A stretch of DNA of 64,000 nucleotides from Brachypodium distachyon (Eukaryota > Streptophyta > Magnoliopsida > Poales > Poaceae): NCBI RefSeq assembly GCF_000005505.3, contig NC_016135.3, positions 21,546,613-21,610,612 on the forward strand, given 5' to 3'. The notes beneath the pieces are model-generated. The model ran no database searches, was not told the DNA's origin, and was given only the letters and a program-made list of their open reading frames with translations. Within the stretch, counting starts at the first letter, position 1. Each line of letters starts with the position of its first letter. Shown here piece after piece: positions 1 to 10,922 of the stretch. A program made the translations under genes and the position numbers.

Positions 1-3000
1 GTTGATGTGTTTATTCTTAAAATTTGTTTAGATACATGTAATATTTGATAAAAATTATAGAACGAAATGAATACACGATATTGCCGTCCTTGTCATGCAA
101 AGGTGTGCTCATGAAAAGACTGCGGTCAAGACCGGCCGGCCAGAATGTATGACAGATTCTGCATGCATTCATGCATGCACCGTATAGGCGCCGGAAGGAA
201 ATGGAAAGGAAATTATACGAAGTACTCCAGCAGTAGCAGTAACAGTGTTTGCCCGCCCTGCCCAGGCCGCAGGTTCGTCCGGAAGAATACTCATCTGGCA
301 ACAGAGTAATTTGCTCTGTTCTGGGCTTTGGCTAGGCATCCGATTCCTCCACCAGTGCCCCTCTTTTAGCCCTTTTAATTACCGGTTAGAATAACCCTGG
401 ATGAGTATAAAGGTTAGTTTTCGAAGATCTGCATGTGATATGGATGGAGTACTGCATGTACAGAAAAGTTTGTTGCGCCAGATCGATCGAGTGGGGATGG
501 AGGTGCAGCATATGCCATATGGTGGGGCTACAGCTAAGGCCCGTAGTAACGAACTAGCTAGACACAAGGGGCAAAAAAAAAATCATGTGTTGATAGTTGG
601 ATTAGAAGAAAAGTCCCCATCACTCTAATCTCAGCCATACTACTGGTCCCGGTTAAAAAAACATACTGGTCCCAACCCATCTAAAATATATGTTAGGGCA
701 ATAATTGGTCAGGTCAAATTCTCTTTGGCCCTTTTCTGATTTAGTATCCAAATGCGACATATTCTTTTTTTTTCAATTATGTAAGATCAAATGAATCTTA
801 GTCCTACATACACGTATGTATACACGTATGTATCTGTTTTCGTGCACCAATTGTTAATTGGTGAGGCAAGCGCGTCGACGAAGTTGAGCTACGAGCGAAG
901 TTTTCAAAGCTGAGGTCATTAGTCTGACTCTGGACTTTTGGGCTATATATTGGTCACCAACGATCGTCCTGATGGTGTTTCTCTTCTTCCTTTTCCTTCA
1001 GCATGAAACGCTCGCGGATTCTACAGCGCATAGCTAGTCACAAACCAGTATTAAAAGACGACAGCAACCAATTATTCTTTACAAAAAGAACTCCAATGCC
1101 AGATTTTTCGCAAGTAAAGAAGACGAATAGCCAAATTACTCTAGTCTACAATAAAAAAAGAGAGAGAGAGAGAGAGAGAGCGCTTAGCTTGGACGACTCT
1201 ACGCCATCCAAATCTACATGTCAACCGCAGACAGTCATGACTAACGTAACTGAGGTGACAAGCCGGAAGTTTCTACGAAAAGAACTCTAAAAGCGGGTGT
1301 GGGAAAAACAAAATAAACCTAGTGACGCGTTGAGAAAATGAAATGCCAACAACTTTGATCACTGATAACAACGTGGCTGTACCCCATTTGTCGTTAATTA
1401 ACCGCTACGTACGACAAGTACTTACCCCCTATGGAGAGCACGCAAGGGTACTCTGCGTCACTTGATAATGTCGTGTCACGTGCTCCTGTGCCCCCCCTCC
1501 CCTTTTGCGCTGGCCAGGCCGGGAGCGCCCCCTGCCCAGTTCAATGTGATTCTCTCGGTTTATGAACCAGAGGGAACGGTGGTTTGCGGTTGCTTCCAGG
1601 CGCTTACTACTACTACCATCCAGCGGTGATTTTGATGGAAATCTGATTGCATTAAACTGGAAGCTTGGAACCATCTATTATTCGCTCAGCGATCGAGAGC
1701 AGGCCGTGTCTGGATACGTGCGAATGGGGTAAAGCCGAGGCAATACACGTGCGTGCTGCTGCACCGACACGTCCGTCCCAAAGATTGAAAATTTTCACTC
1801 ACCACGTCCAACCCGGCTCCCTCGGGGCTGGTCTTTGTGCGGGGCATGTAGGAGTATTTGGCAAACGTGAATCCCCGTGGATGAAAGAGTTGCGATGCGC
1901 CCACGTACGAAACTTTACCTTTGTGCTTTGAGCAAACTGCCTGGAGTTTTAATGACTTCGGTGGCAGATGTGTTAAAAAAGAAATCAAGCAGGCGATAAA
2001 AACCGAGAGTTGCAACAAAACTCCAAAAGTTGTTGTCTTTGGCACTACTATCTTTTACGCATGTCTATCTTCAGACAAAGTTTGGTCATGTTATTTAATA
2101 AATCATCCTAATTAGTATCCCGTAAAGCATGCATGTTGGCATGATATCTCCAAACCGTCTTTCGGATTTGAGGGCATCTAGAGATGCAGTAGGGGTACAA
2201 TGTGTTTTTTTTTCTCAGAGAACTTTGACCCTGCCTCTAACCACTTTGCGAGCAACTGCGCTTATTACAATGTTATAACATAATAATAGCACCGCTCCTG
2301 GAGTAAAAATTCGAAACAGTGCAAAGTGTTGCTAGTACTCCTGGAGTATATGCATACGTGGGTAACTAATCAGATAAAGCTTTGATTAGGCAGCTGCTTT
2401 GAGACACGACCCCTTCTTTCCCTTGTTTTCCTCTTGCTACTACTACTAGAATTATCTGATAAAACTAATCATTTCTTTTCCTGCGTGGGCGCCCACCCCA
2501 GCCCAAAGTCCCCTACCAACCCCATTAACATGACTATTTCCCATTTTCATGCAGCGCCGTGAGGCCCATAATAAACTGTTCGACCCCGACCGAAAGCAAA
2601 GCCACCACCAACTCCAAAAGCAACCTGCAGCAGATAATAACTAGACTAGATAAGCGGCCGATTGATGCAGCCATGTCGCGCCCGTTAGAGTAAATTAAGT
2701 GGCTCCACACTTTTAATCACAGCGCAGGTGTCCTCAGTCTCAAGTCCTGACTTGGTTTGCTACTACTAGCTCGGACGTGCCAAGCCGGCCAGCTTGGGTA
2801 CGATCACAGGACGGCTCTCCCGTTTCTCGTCACGCCCATAACACGATAAGGGGGGAATACACGAGAAGCAAAAGGTGGGATGATGGGCCGATCAACCAAA
2901 CCAACTGATTCATTCATTCACGGCGCCGGCGCCGGCGGCGGTCATCTGTTGTGTTGGGATCCATCAGGCGAGACAGCGACCGGGAACCGATGAGGTTTCG

Positions 3001-3919
3001 GGGGCAGTACTGCTAGATATAGTAGGAGCGGGGAGTACTCCTCCGTAGCAGCGCTCGCAGGCATCGGCATCGGGATCCACGGTCGCCGAGTGCGCCTAGA
3101 GGTGATGGCGTCCTCGTGCGTGGGTACTTTTCTCCGGGGCACTTTACTTGGAATGGCACCAACAAGCGGCCGGGCCGTATGATTGTGTTGGGGAGAGGAG
3201 ATCACGATATGCGGAAAAGGAGACGGAGAGGAAATCTATACTGCTTGACGCTGACGACGTTGATTTTTTGCGTTTGGAAACTAGGGATATACTGTATCCA
3301 CTTTCGATGACACCAAAACAAAATGTTTTAGGTTAGCCACCTGGGGAGAACAGTGGACTGATTGACAGGGGGGCCGAGCGCAGACCCGGGGGAACCGGCC
3401 GGGCGGTGGGTCAGCGTGTCAGGGAGGGAGAATGTGGCGAGCAGCTCTGATTGGGTTTGGATGGCAGAATCTGCCGGCCGTGGCTCCCTTCCTCGTGTCG
3501 TCTTGCTCCTGCTCGAGTCGTGCGAGTGCGATCCGATCCTGCTGGGAGCCTGGGACTAGCAGGGCTGGAGTTTCCCACGCTTGGATTCATCAATCCATAC
3601 GTGGCGTCCCTTGCGCGTATCGGTATTTGGAACTACGGACCTGTGCGGCTATTGGTCTACCCGTATTTTAGCTGTACTACAAACTGTGGACGAGCTCTAG
3701 ATGGATTTTTTTTTCAAGGAGCTTGCTGGTGGATCTGGGTTCGCCGTGGGAGCACAGCAGTGAGCCATTCTGTTTGGTCTTTTTCCAGCCCATGCAAAAT
3801 CACTAGACACAGGCCCAGTATCAACTACAACTTAGCGAGAAGGCAGCGCCTGGGCTTCTCACGTTTGCTGTGGGTTTCCCTCGTTCATGCAGTACTCTTT
3901 CCTTCCTTGCTCCCGTGCA
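1..3919. other. Intergenic, no supported gene
   Basis: I recognise no coding gene here. The open frames are short, overlap on both strands and match no family I know. The first 70 bases resemble the inner part of a decayed Stowaway MITE (a TTAGATACATGTAATATTT-like stretch that recurs in MITEs elsewhere in the window). A short GA microsatellite lies near 1.16 kb. The stretch 2.9-3.6 kb is GC-rich and could be old promoter or first-exon sequence, but nothing shows that. Confidence 0.5.
1159..1180. repeat. (AG)n microsatellite
   Basis: About eleven perfect AG dinucleotides follow a short A-run. It is an ordinary grass simple-sequence repeat in non-coding DNA. Confidence 0.9.
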
Positions 3920-3924
3920 TGAGT

Positions 3925-4410
3925 GGACGAAATAAAGCGTGGCCAACGTGTGAGTGCACCTGCAACAAACCAAAGTTGCTTCACTTCCTTGCTCACATGT
4001 ATTTACTGCTTGCGGGCAGTTAGGGATGGACGCAATCTCATTTGTGTCTTCCTATTACTTGAAAGAGTCTGTGCTTAGCACATGGACGGGTGAGATGTTA
4101 GGGTTTCGTGCAATGGGCAATTTCAACAAGATAACTCTTGGTGAAATGCGGTACATCCCTGACCCCGGGCTACTGCGGACAGGCACATGCAGAAGCCCGT
4201 CCAGGCGCATCCGAAATGATATGGATGAATCTGAAGCCGGAGAACAGTCACGACAATGTTTTCTATGCAACCATTTTGGCCATAAAGACACTTATTGTCC
4301 AACTTTCGGTACTGGCGGAGCAACAACTATCCACTATAAGGACCATGCCTTTTGGCACTATGCCCGTGGAAGAGGGAGACGTGGACGACGAGGGAGAGGA
4401 AGAAACTAGA
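3925..4410 (+). pseudogene. MULE transposase C-terminal remnant (SWIM + CCHC)
   Basis: Two overlapping frames together read as the end of a MURA-type transposase. The first carries the CxC half of a SWIM zinc finger (CTCNKPKLLHF) up to about 3990. The second frame continues with the C-x-H half (PCSHVFTAC) and a conserved tail, so a frameshift splits the finger. Further on, at about 4257-4300, lies a CX2CX4HX4C zinc knuckle (CFLCNHFGHKDTYC), then a Gly/Arg-rich tail and a stop. The DDE catalytic domain and MULE N-terminus are absent. This is a truncated, frameshifted relic. It ends about 190 bp before the PMD gene on the same strand. Confidence 0.75.
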
Positions 4411-4419
4411 CTATGGCCT

Positions 4420-4590
4420 TAATATGTACTCTGTGAAACTATGTGTTAATTTGTGCCCTATGTTTTAATTTGTATTCTGTGTGGAACTATGTGTTAATTT
4501 GTACGATTTGTTCAACTATGTTTTAATATGTACTCTCGGTTTAAGTATGCTTAACTTTGTATTGTATGTCTAACTATGTTTATAAATGTT
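4420..4590 (+). repeat. Diverged TATGTGTTAATTTGT-type short repeats
   Basis: This AT-rich stretch between the transposase remnant and the PMD gene repeats variants of a 20-40 bp phrase (ACTATGTGTTAATTTGTG, TATGTTTTAATTTGTA and similar). The same phrase returns inside PMD intron 2 at about 5145-5215, which links the two stretches. Confidence 0.6.
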
Positions 4591-4601
4591 GCAGGTACAA
4601 A

Positions 4602-7445
4602 ATGGAGAAAGTATCATTGCTATCTCCGGAGATTGAGAGTAAGCATCGGGCTGCTCGATTGGAGGCGCATTCTGGGAGTGTCGAACCCCTTGTCACGCGC
4701 ACTCCTAAGGAAAATTGGATGATACACCCTGCCTGGATTCAGCGGTATTTATTCATTCATCCCTTACATGTCCATTTTATTTATTCATCCCTTGCATGTT
4801 CATTTTATTTATTCATCCCTTGCATGTCCATTTTATTTATGCAGTTTGAAATGGGCCGGCCTTTTACCTTTCTCACGACTTGTCAAGGCAACTCGTGCGG
4901 AAATGGTAGAGGGCGAGCGTCGAGGCTTCGACTCTACACGGCTACAAATTGACCACTCACTGTTGAGCTGCTTAGTGGATAGATGGAGGCCCGAGACACA
5001 CACGTTTCACTTTCGCTGGGGAGAGATGGCTCCTACTCTCCAGGATGTGTCGATGATGCTGGGGCTACCATTGGTGGGTGATCCCATAGGACTGTTGCAG
5101 GCACCAGCTGATTGGCAGGAGGGTATGGCACTACGTTTTCAAGGCATGTGTTAATTTGTGCCCTATGTTTTTATTTCTACTCTATGTGGAACTATGCGTT
5201 AATTTGTGCCCTACGTTTTCAAGATATTCTTGCCGGAGCTGGGCCACTCACCTCGGAGGCTCACGAATCTAAGCTAGATTGGTTGCTCAATTACCAGGTT
5301 AGATCGATGTGTTTTAAGTTAATATATCTAAGAGCATACCTCATATACTTGCATGGGTTTACTAACACTTGGTTTTTGTTGCATGTAGATTCAGAAGTTT
5401 GGGTATCCAGAGACCCAAATGACTGAGTCTCAGATCACTCGGAGCCTTGAGGCATATATAATGTGGCTTCTCGGGAAGGTGATGTTCACCGAGAACCACG
5501 TCACCACCATTAGCGCACGCTACATCCCTATTGCAGTGGAGATCGCGAATGCAACTTGTGGTGACGACATCACACAGAGGAGTTGGGGTTCGGCTGTCTT
5601 AGCGGCTACGTACCGAGGTATGTGCAACGCTTGCCAGCTTGCATCGCCCATGTCAGCCCTGCTTGGATGTTCTTTATTGTTGCAGCTCTGGTCGTGGGAG
5701 AGGTTTTCTATCGCCCGACCAGACGTTACGGGTGATCACCCTAACCCTGAGCAGGAGTTGTTTGACTTAGAACACATCAACCTGCCTGCTTTCGCGACAA
5801 TTTGGACACGTAGCAAGGTATGTCGAATGTGAAATTTATACATTAGTTTACATAAATCATGAATGAAGCTAACTTCTTTTTTTTTACAGAGATGCTTTGC
5901 ACACGATCAGGTCAGGAATTGCTACCCATCATTCAACGAGCAGTTCGATGTGTTGCACTCTGAGGCGGTTGTCTGGGAGCCGTACACATAGGACGCCATG
6001 GATGATAGATACCTTGGCGGGATGTCCATGATCTGCACGAGAGATTACGCTTACTGGATGACAAAATCAAAGATCATCTTCAACGTCAGCGTGGAGGAGA
6101 TGGCCCAGCAGAGGGTCATGAGGCAGTTTGGGGCACGCCAGTTGGTCGTTCCTCCACCGACGGAGGATCCACTTCCACAGATTGTCCACAGGTATGTGCA
6201 GTTCTACAATTTATGATTGTCGTTCAGAATTGTCCATAATTTAATTGTTCAACTTTCTATTGCGATCTCAGGTTTACCAGGAAGGGAAGTACCAGGACCC
6301 AGACTCAGTGGCTGCAGAGGGTTCAGTCGTACGTCACAGAGTGGGAGACTGCGACAACACGGGTTTGGTCATTGGAGGCCTTTGATATCGATATATTCAA
6401 CAGCTATTTGCAGAGGTACATGACAGCTACCCGATTGAGCATCATTCAGCACTCTCACCCCCAAGAGATAGCCGAGCCGAATTTGCAAGATATGTACCCT
6501 AGCCAGTCTACTTCAGGCTCTAGACAGCACGCGGTAAGTATTTTCTCTTAACATAATGCATATGTTTGTTACGTACTTTGCCATATATATGTAATACTCT
6601 TCGTGCCAATTGCAGGCTCAGTTGACACAGGATCTACAGGCCGAGTTCGTTGCGTATGGATGTTCGCTTTCGACCGGTCCACTTCTACTACCATGGGAGC
6701 CGCACCAGTCCTGGCTTAGACGAATGGAGGAGAAGCTACGCTCTGTTTACGCGGCTATCACGTGCACCCGCACTTCGAACTTCGTTCACCACCAGGCATC
6801 CGTACGGCCCCCTCGTCCCTCCACGCACCAGCAGCGGCCACGTCAGCAGGAAGCACCGCACCTTCGACACCACTCGCGTCCACGTCTACCAGAGCAGTCG
6901 ACGCCCAGGCCACCACCTCCTGAGCAGGCCGGAGGTTCGTCGTGGCACCAGCCGCAGTCTTCTTTTGACTATTGGCACCAGCAGCAGCCCTCTTTTGAGG
7001 CTGGAGGTTCGGCGTGGCAGCAGCAGCCCCCCTCTTTTCAGGCTAGAGGTTCGATGTGGCAGCACCAGCAGAGTCCCAGATAAACTTTGAGTTTCGTCCA
7101 CAGACCCAGCCACAGGGTATGTATATTTCTATCTATTGTGTTCATTACCATGACTGCTACATAATTCTAATACTAAGTACTTTCCCACATGCAGGAGCCT
7201 ACGGGCATCAGTCGTTGTTGTCCGAACCCTCGTGGGGTAGTGAGCAGGATCACGCTCAAGGAGAGGACTATTCTGTCCAACACAGCTGGATGTTCAATAC
7301 TCCGCCACCAGACCCCACACAGGAGGATACACAGTATCGTGAGGATGGGTCCGTGATTCCTCCGCGCAACGTTGTGCCACCTCATAGGTATGGCTGGACC
7401 ACGCCACAGGCACCCCCGGAACGCCGTCCCATACGTCGTGCCTGA
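4602..7445 (+). pseudogene. Plant mobile domain (PMD) gene, MAIN-like, disrupted
   Basis: Splice-consistent exons are 4602-4744, 4845-5122, 5224-5297, 5389-5817, 5890-6191, 6272-6533, 6610-about 7115 and about 7196-7445. The protein starts MEKVSLLSPEIESKH and contains the plant mobile domain (Pfam aminotransferase-like PMD): FHFRWGEMAPTLQDVSMMLG in exon 2 and LLQLWSWERFSIARP in exon 4. PMD proteins occur in plant transposons and in host genes such as MAIN/MAIL1, which act in silencing and genome stability. The C-terminus is Pro/Gln/Trp-rich (SSWHQPQ, WHQQQPSFEAGG). Two lesions are visible: a TAG at 5989-5991 inside exon 5, in an otherwise continuous domain, and a frame change in the Gln-rich tail, so that one frame stops at 7083 while the adjacent frame carries on through the last exon to 7445. 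It is a TE passenger that has probably lost function. A shorter product ending at 7083 is possible only if the TAG is bypassed. Confidence 0.75.
4755..4838 (+). repeat. 28-bp minisatellite in PMD intron 1
   Basis: Three nearly identical 28-bp units, each with ATTCATCCCTTGCATGTCC, sit head to tail and make up most of the 100-bp first intron. The last unit runs into the TTTATGCAG acceptor. Confidence 0.85.
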
Positions 7446-7631
7446 TATTTGCATGTAGGACCTATGTATGAGACATATTTCTACTTATGTATGAGAGAGA
7501 CATGTTACTATTTTTCGCATTCTTATTCAAGTTACATTTGCAAATAAAAAACGGCAGGACTGAAATACTTATGCAATAGAAAGACTGAAATTAAAACCGA
7601 CAACTTAAAATAAGATAACCTAACTCTAGCC

Positions 7632-8231
7632 CTACGAAGATGAAGTGCTCTTGCCCTTAGACGATGATGTGCTCTTTCCCTTCGACGGTGCAATACTCTT
7701 CCCCTTGGACGATGAAGAACTCTTACCCGTTTTGCTTGGCATGAAGATATCTTCATCGGACGATGATGTACTCTTCCCCTTGCACGATGATGTGCTCTTT
7801 CGCTTCGACAGTGCAGTACTCTTCCCATTGGACGATGAAGAACTCTTACCCGTTTTGCTTGGCATGAAGATATCTTCATCGGATTCCTCCTCTTCAACCC
7901 ATAACAATGAATGTTTTCTAGCCCATTGTAGGTATGACTCACTCTTACCTTCACTGTGCTTCTTCCACCTTTCGTGCAACCTTAGCAGTTCTTGCCGTAT
8001 CTCTGCAGAAGTCCTCAATGAGAAATTGCACCTATATAATTGGTGGCCCAGCTCAGTTAGTAGGGTGTCACTACTAATGAGTTCGTCCCATGGAACTATC
8101 CTATTATCTACCTTGAAATCACCGGCTAACCACAATAGCTCATGGGACATACCTGACCAAAATCTACGATCATTTGGGAAGCCGGACGACATCTTCCCAG
8201 ACGAAATGGTGAGACTACACTTCAATACCAT
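7632..8231 (-). CDS. TE-associated hypothetical protein with repeated acidic/Ser/Lys tail
   Basis: This is an uninterrupted 199-aa frame opposite to its neighbours. Residues 1-115 are globular, with several Trp residues (RRFWSGMSHELLWLAGDF, LHERWKKHSEGKS, WARKHSLLWVEEEE). Residues about 116-199 are low complexity and hold two copies of a roughly 35-residue unit containing SDEDIFMPSKTGKSSSSS, matching a duplication of about 110 bp at 7645-7755 and 7765-7875. I do not recognise a family. Its place between the PMD and GRF genes suggests a passenger gene of the same MULE block. No function can be assigned. Confidence 0.5.
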   Translation of the reverse strand: MVLKCSLTISSGKMSSGFPNDRRFWSGMSHELLWLAGDFKVDNRIVPWDELISSDTLLTELGHQLYRCNFSLRTSAEIRQELLRLHERWKKHSEGKSESYLQWARKHSLLWVEEEESDEDIFMPSKTGKSSSSSNGKSTALSKRKSTSSCKGKSTSSSDEDIFMPSKTGKSSSSSKGKSIAPSKGKSTSSSKGKSTSSS

Positions 8232-8384
8232 GGACGGTCTTTTATAGTTACAGAAGATACAAATAGAGGGGAAACGGTGGCGGGAGAATGAGTTTGAGAG
8301 CCTATAAATACCTCATCTCCGGTAGTCATCCAAGCATCCTTCCTACTACTGTTTTTTCTAATATTCCAGTGTCCCCCAATAAGT

Positions 8385-9046
8385 ATGCCTTGCTCCGACC
8401 AGGGCGAGAGGCCGAGGAGGATGAAAGATGCGATGTTGCCTCGGGGGGTGGAACATCTCAGGTGTTGGTGCGGCAATCTATGCAAGGTGAAGGAGGTGAC
8501 AGATTTTTCAGATAAGCTGGGCATGAGGTTTTTCATGTGCGCGAACTATGAGTACGAACCACCTGTCCCGGTTTCGCCGTACGACAAGCCTCCGGTAAGC
8601 ACATTTAGGTGTTCTAAAACATGTTTTCTGTGTCATATTCGATTTATTTGTAACATTAGGCTATTTTGCAGTCTCCTCCGCCCCTATGCATGTGGTATCG
8701 TTGGATTGACACGGAGATGCCGGATTGGGCGATGGAAGAGATCAAAACAAGGTCCCGAAATGCATGGCAGCGTTTCCACGCAGAGGAGTGTGCGGAAAAA
8801 GCTGCAGCCCAGGAGAAAGAGGAGCAAGAGAGAGAGCTGAAAGAGCATAGGGAGAAACAACGTCGTTGGATTGACGAAGCACTAAGGAAAAACAGGAAGA
8901 AAGCGCTTGAGATGCAAGAGGAGGAACGAAGGCGCAAGGATGCTCGTGAGGCAGAAAGGGAGAGGCAAAGAGAAATGGCTGCCGTGGCAAAGGCTGCAGA
9001 AGAACGTGGCGATACGAGTGGAAAATGGCCTAAGTGGACTCAGTAG
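8385..9046 (+). CDS. GRF-type zinc finger / coiled-coil protein, TE-associated
   Basis: The two exons are 8385-8594 and 8672-9046, with a GT donor and a TTTTGCAG acceptor, giving 194 aa. Exon 1 has the GRF-type zinc-finger pattern: CWCGNLCKVKEV followed by FFMCANYE. Exon 2 begins with a Cys and aromatic residues (LCMWYRWID), then has a Glu/Arg/Lys-rich heptad coiled coil over roughly 90 residues and ends KWPKWTQ. GRF fingers bind single-stranded nucleic acid in known proteins, and short GRF plus coiled-coil proteins are common in grass transposon-rich DNA. The frame is intact. Its position suggests it belongs to the MULE block rather than to the host gene set. Confidence 0.6.
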
Positions 9047-9283
9047 TGCTTGTGTTTCAAATGTATTTGCTATATTTAATTATGTCCAATTGCAGTATTA
9101 TCAATGTATGATTCGAGACAAAAAATGGGCCTCGGTCGTGTATGCGTTGATCATGTAACGAACTAGCGGCGAAGCCTAATTAGTTTCAATCGGATTCGGC
9201 GTGTTACTTTTATCCAAGTTGTCGACTCTTTTAGTTCAAAACACCGCAAGGATCCGAAACAAAAAATGGGCGTAATTACTTCC

Positions 9284-9505
9284 AATCGGCCTAGCCGAAA
9301 CCGACTGCATCCAGTCGGCCTGGCCAAAACCGACTGCGCCAGTCGGCCTGGGCGAAGCCAACTGGGCCAGGCCGACTGCCTCGTGGAGGCCCCGCGCGCT
9401 GAGCAGCCCGCTTCCAGTCGGCCTGGCCGAGGCCGACTGGGCCTAATCGGCTTGGGCCAAGCCCGACTGGGTCCATTCGGCCTCGGCGAGGCCGAGGCCG
9501 TATTA
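9284..9505 (+). repeat. GC-rich 28-bp self-complementary tandem array
   Basis: About seven diverged units of roughly 28 bp are built on AGTCGGCCTGGCCGAAGCC followed by GACTGG. Each unit is a short inverted repeat (AGTCGGCC...GCCGACT), so the array could fold into serial hairpins on either strand. It is strongly GC-rich, whereas the flanks are AT-rich. It lies after the GRF gene, at the presumed right edge of the MULE block, and may be a subterminal array of that element. Confidence 0.8.
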
Positions 9506-9585
9506 TTTTTGATTTTTTGAAAAATACGTATTATTTTTGAAAATGATTTAAAAAATCTTATTATTTAATTTTTTAGCAAATATGT

Positions 9586-9828
9586 TACTCCCTCCGTCCA
9601 ACAATACGGGGCCTAGTAGATTTTCTTTGACCAATGCTTTGACCACAAATTTCTTTATTAATATATAATTATATGACATAGATTCATATCGATTATGTTC
9701 CTACTCAAGAATATTTGCTTATGGTTATGATTTTGATCATATTAGTCACACATTCATGAAGTAATTTGTGGTCAAATGCTTGGTCAACCGAATCCTAATA
9801 TGCCTCATATTATTGGACGGATGTAGTA
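9586..9828. mobile_element. Stowaway-type MITE (about 240 bp)
   Basis: It begins TA-CTCCCTCCGTCC and ends GGACGGATGTAG-TA, with further inverted-repeat pairing inward (TTTGACCACAAATT against AATTTGTGGTCAAA). The TA duplication and terminal repeats are those of Stowaway/Tc1-mariner MITEs. Confidence 0.85.
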
Positions 9829-9864
9829 TTCCCTCCAAATCCAATCCATAATAAGTGTCTCATA

Positions 9865-10220
9865 TCTTGTACTAGGTTAACAGATTGACAACCCGCTTTG
9901 CAAGGTGTGTCCCTGGTCAGAGTGCGTTCAACGGTATTAGGTTCTCATCTGTTGCGGTGAGCGACTCATGCAGCTATTCAAAACCTATAAGGTTAGTCCG
10001 GCTTGTGCAGTTTTAGACTTCTGCAATTTCATCGTTGGAGACATGGAGAGTTTTCAAGATACGGATGACGGATCAAGAGTTGTTTCCTTTAAAAAATCTT
10101 GATGTAACTTTTAGTTTCATTAGGGCTGTTGAATTTCCTTATAATTTCAATCACTTGTACTTTGTTTATTGAATCAATAAAGCCAGATGTTTCTAAAAAT
10201 AATAATTCTTGTACTAGGTT
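9865..10220 (+). mobile_element. LINE-like 3' end with 14-bp target-site duplication
   Basis: The 14-mer TCTTGTACTAGGTT occurs at 9865-9878 and again at 10207-10220. The 328 bp between ends in TTTATTGAATCAATAAAG and an A-rich tail (CTAAAAATAATAAT), the usual form of a 5'-truncated plant non-LTR retrotransposon inserted on the + strand. It landed just inside what looks like the start of another Stowaway element (TATTCCCTCC at about 9827). A SINE is the alternative, but I saw no clear pol III A/B boxes. Confidence 0.7.
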
Positions 10221-10922
10221 CCTTCAAAACAAAAAGGTTAGAAATGGTCTAGAAAATATCCCAAGTAAATTATATAGGTCATGATATAGTAACATCCCAC
10301 CAAAATCAGTTGAAATGATACTTTCGTTAGGAGAGTAAAACAGAATTTCAGTATAGTAGCTTTATATGCCCACGTAGGAAGGAAATGTGCTTTTTTTCTA
10401 CGTGTGTATCACGTTAAGTCGTGAAAAATTGTAGAACACATACGCAAACAAAAGGGTAGAGAAACTGGATATAACAACAGATTTACCAGAAAATGGTTGC
10501 AAGCAAGATGCATGGAGTAATCACATTATCAACATGTCATTTTGTTAATCTGATATTCATGAGAATATAACACCCCCAGCTCTTTACAGTCATGAAGTAT
10601 GAATGTACAAACAAGTGTCAAAATATGGGCTTCTGTTTTTAAGGAAAAATTTCTTCACAATCCCCTAACAAGAACTGACATTGTAATAATCAATTCCTTG
10701 TACCAATTTTTAGCAGGGGGGAATAACAGGATATGCACACAGACTACCGTATCAGGGTTCGAGGGTTACAGCTATTTACAACGCAGCATCACGTGAACTT
10801 GCATAGGCAACAAAATTGGCCAGTGTTGCAGAAGGTTACGGCAACTGCTGTAACAAAGGGCCATTTCATTTTTCTCATGCAGTTTGGTTTAAAATATACC
10901 AATCCTGCATATAGTTAAATCC

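Larger units (their letters stand above)
3920..9520 (+). mobile_element. Decayed multi-gene Mutator-like (MULE) block
   Basis: This is a composite interval. It holds, in order, the C-terminal end of a MULE transposase, a plant-mobile-domain gene, an opposite-strand ORF with a repeated acidic/Ser/Lys tail, a GRF-type zinc-finger gene with a coiled coil, and a GC-rich array of about 28-bp units. PMD genes are known passengers of plant MULEs, and a SWIM finger followed by a CCHC knuckle is the usual end of a MURA-like transposase. I saw no clean terminal inverted repeats or 9-bp target duplication, so both ends are approximate. The catalytic part of the transposase is missing, so the block cannot move by itself. 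An alternative is a chance cluster of separate TE genes, but the tight spacing argues for one element. Confidence 0.6.

Noticed and set aside
4601..7445. PMD gene as a domesticated MAIN/MAIL host gene
   Set aside because: The internal TAG, the frame change and the neighbouring MULE transposase remnant fit a decayed transposon passenger better.
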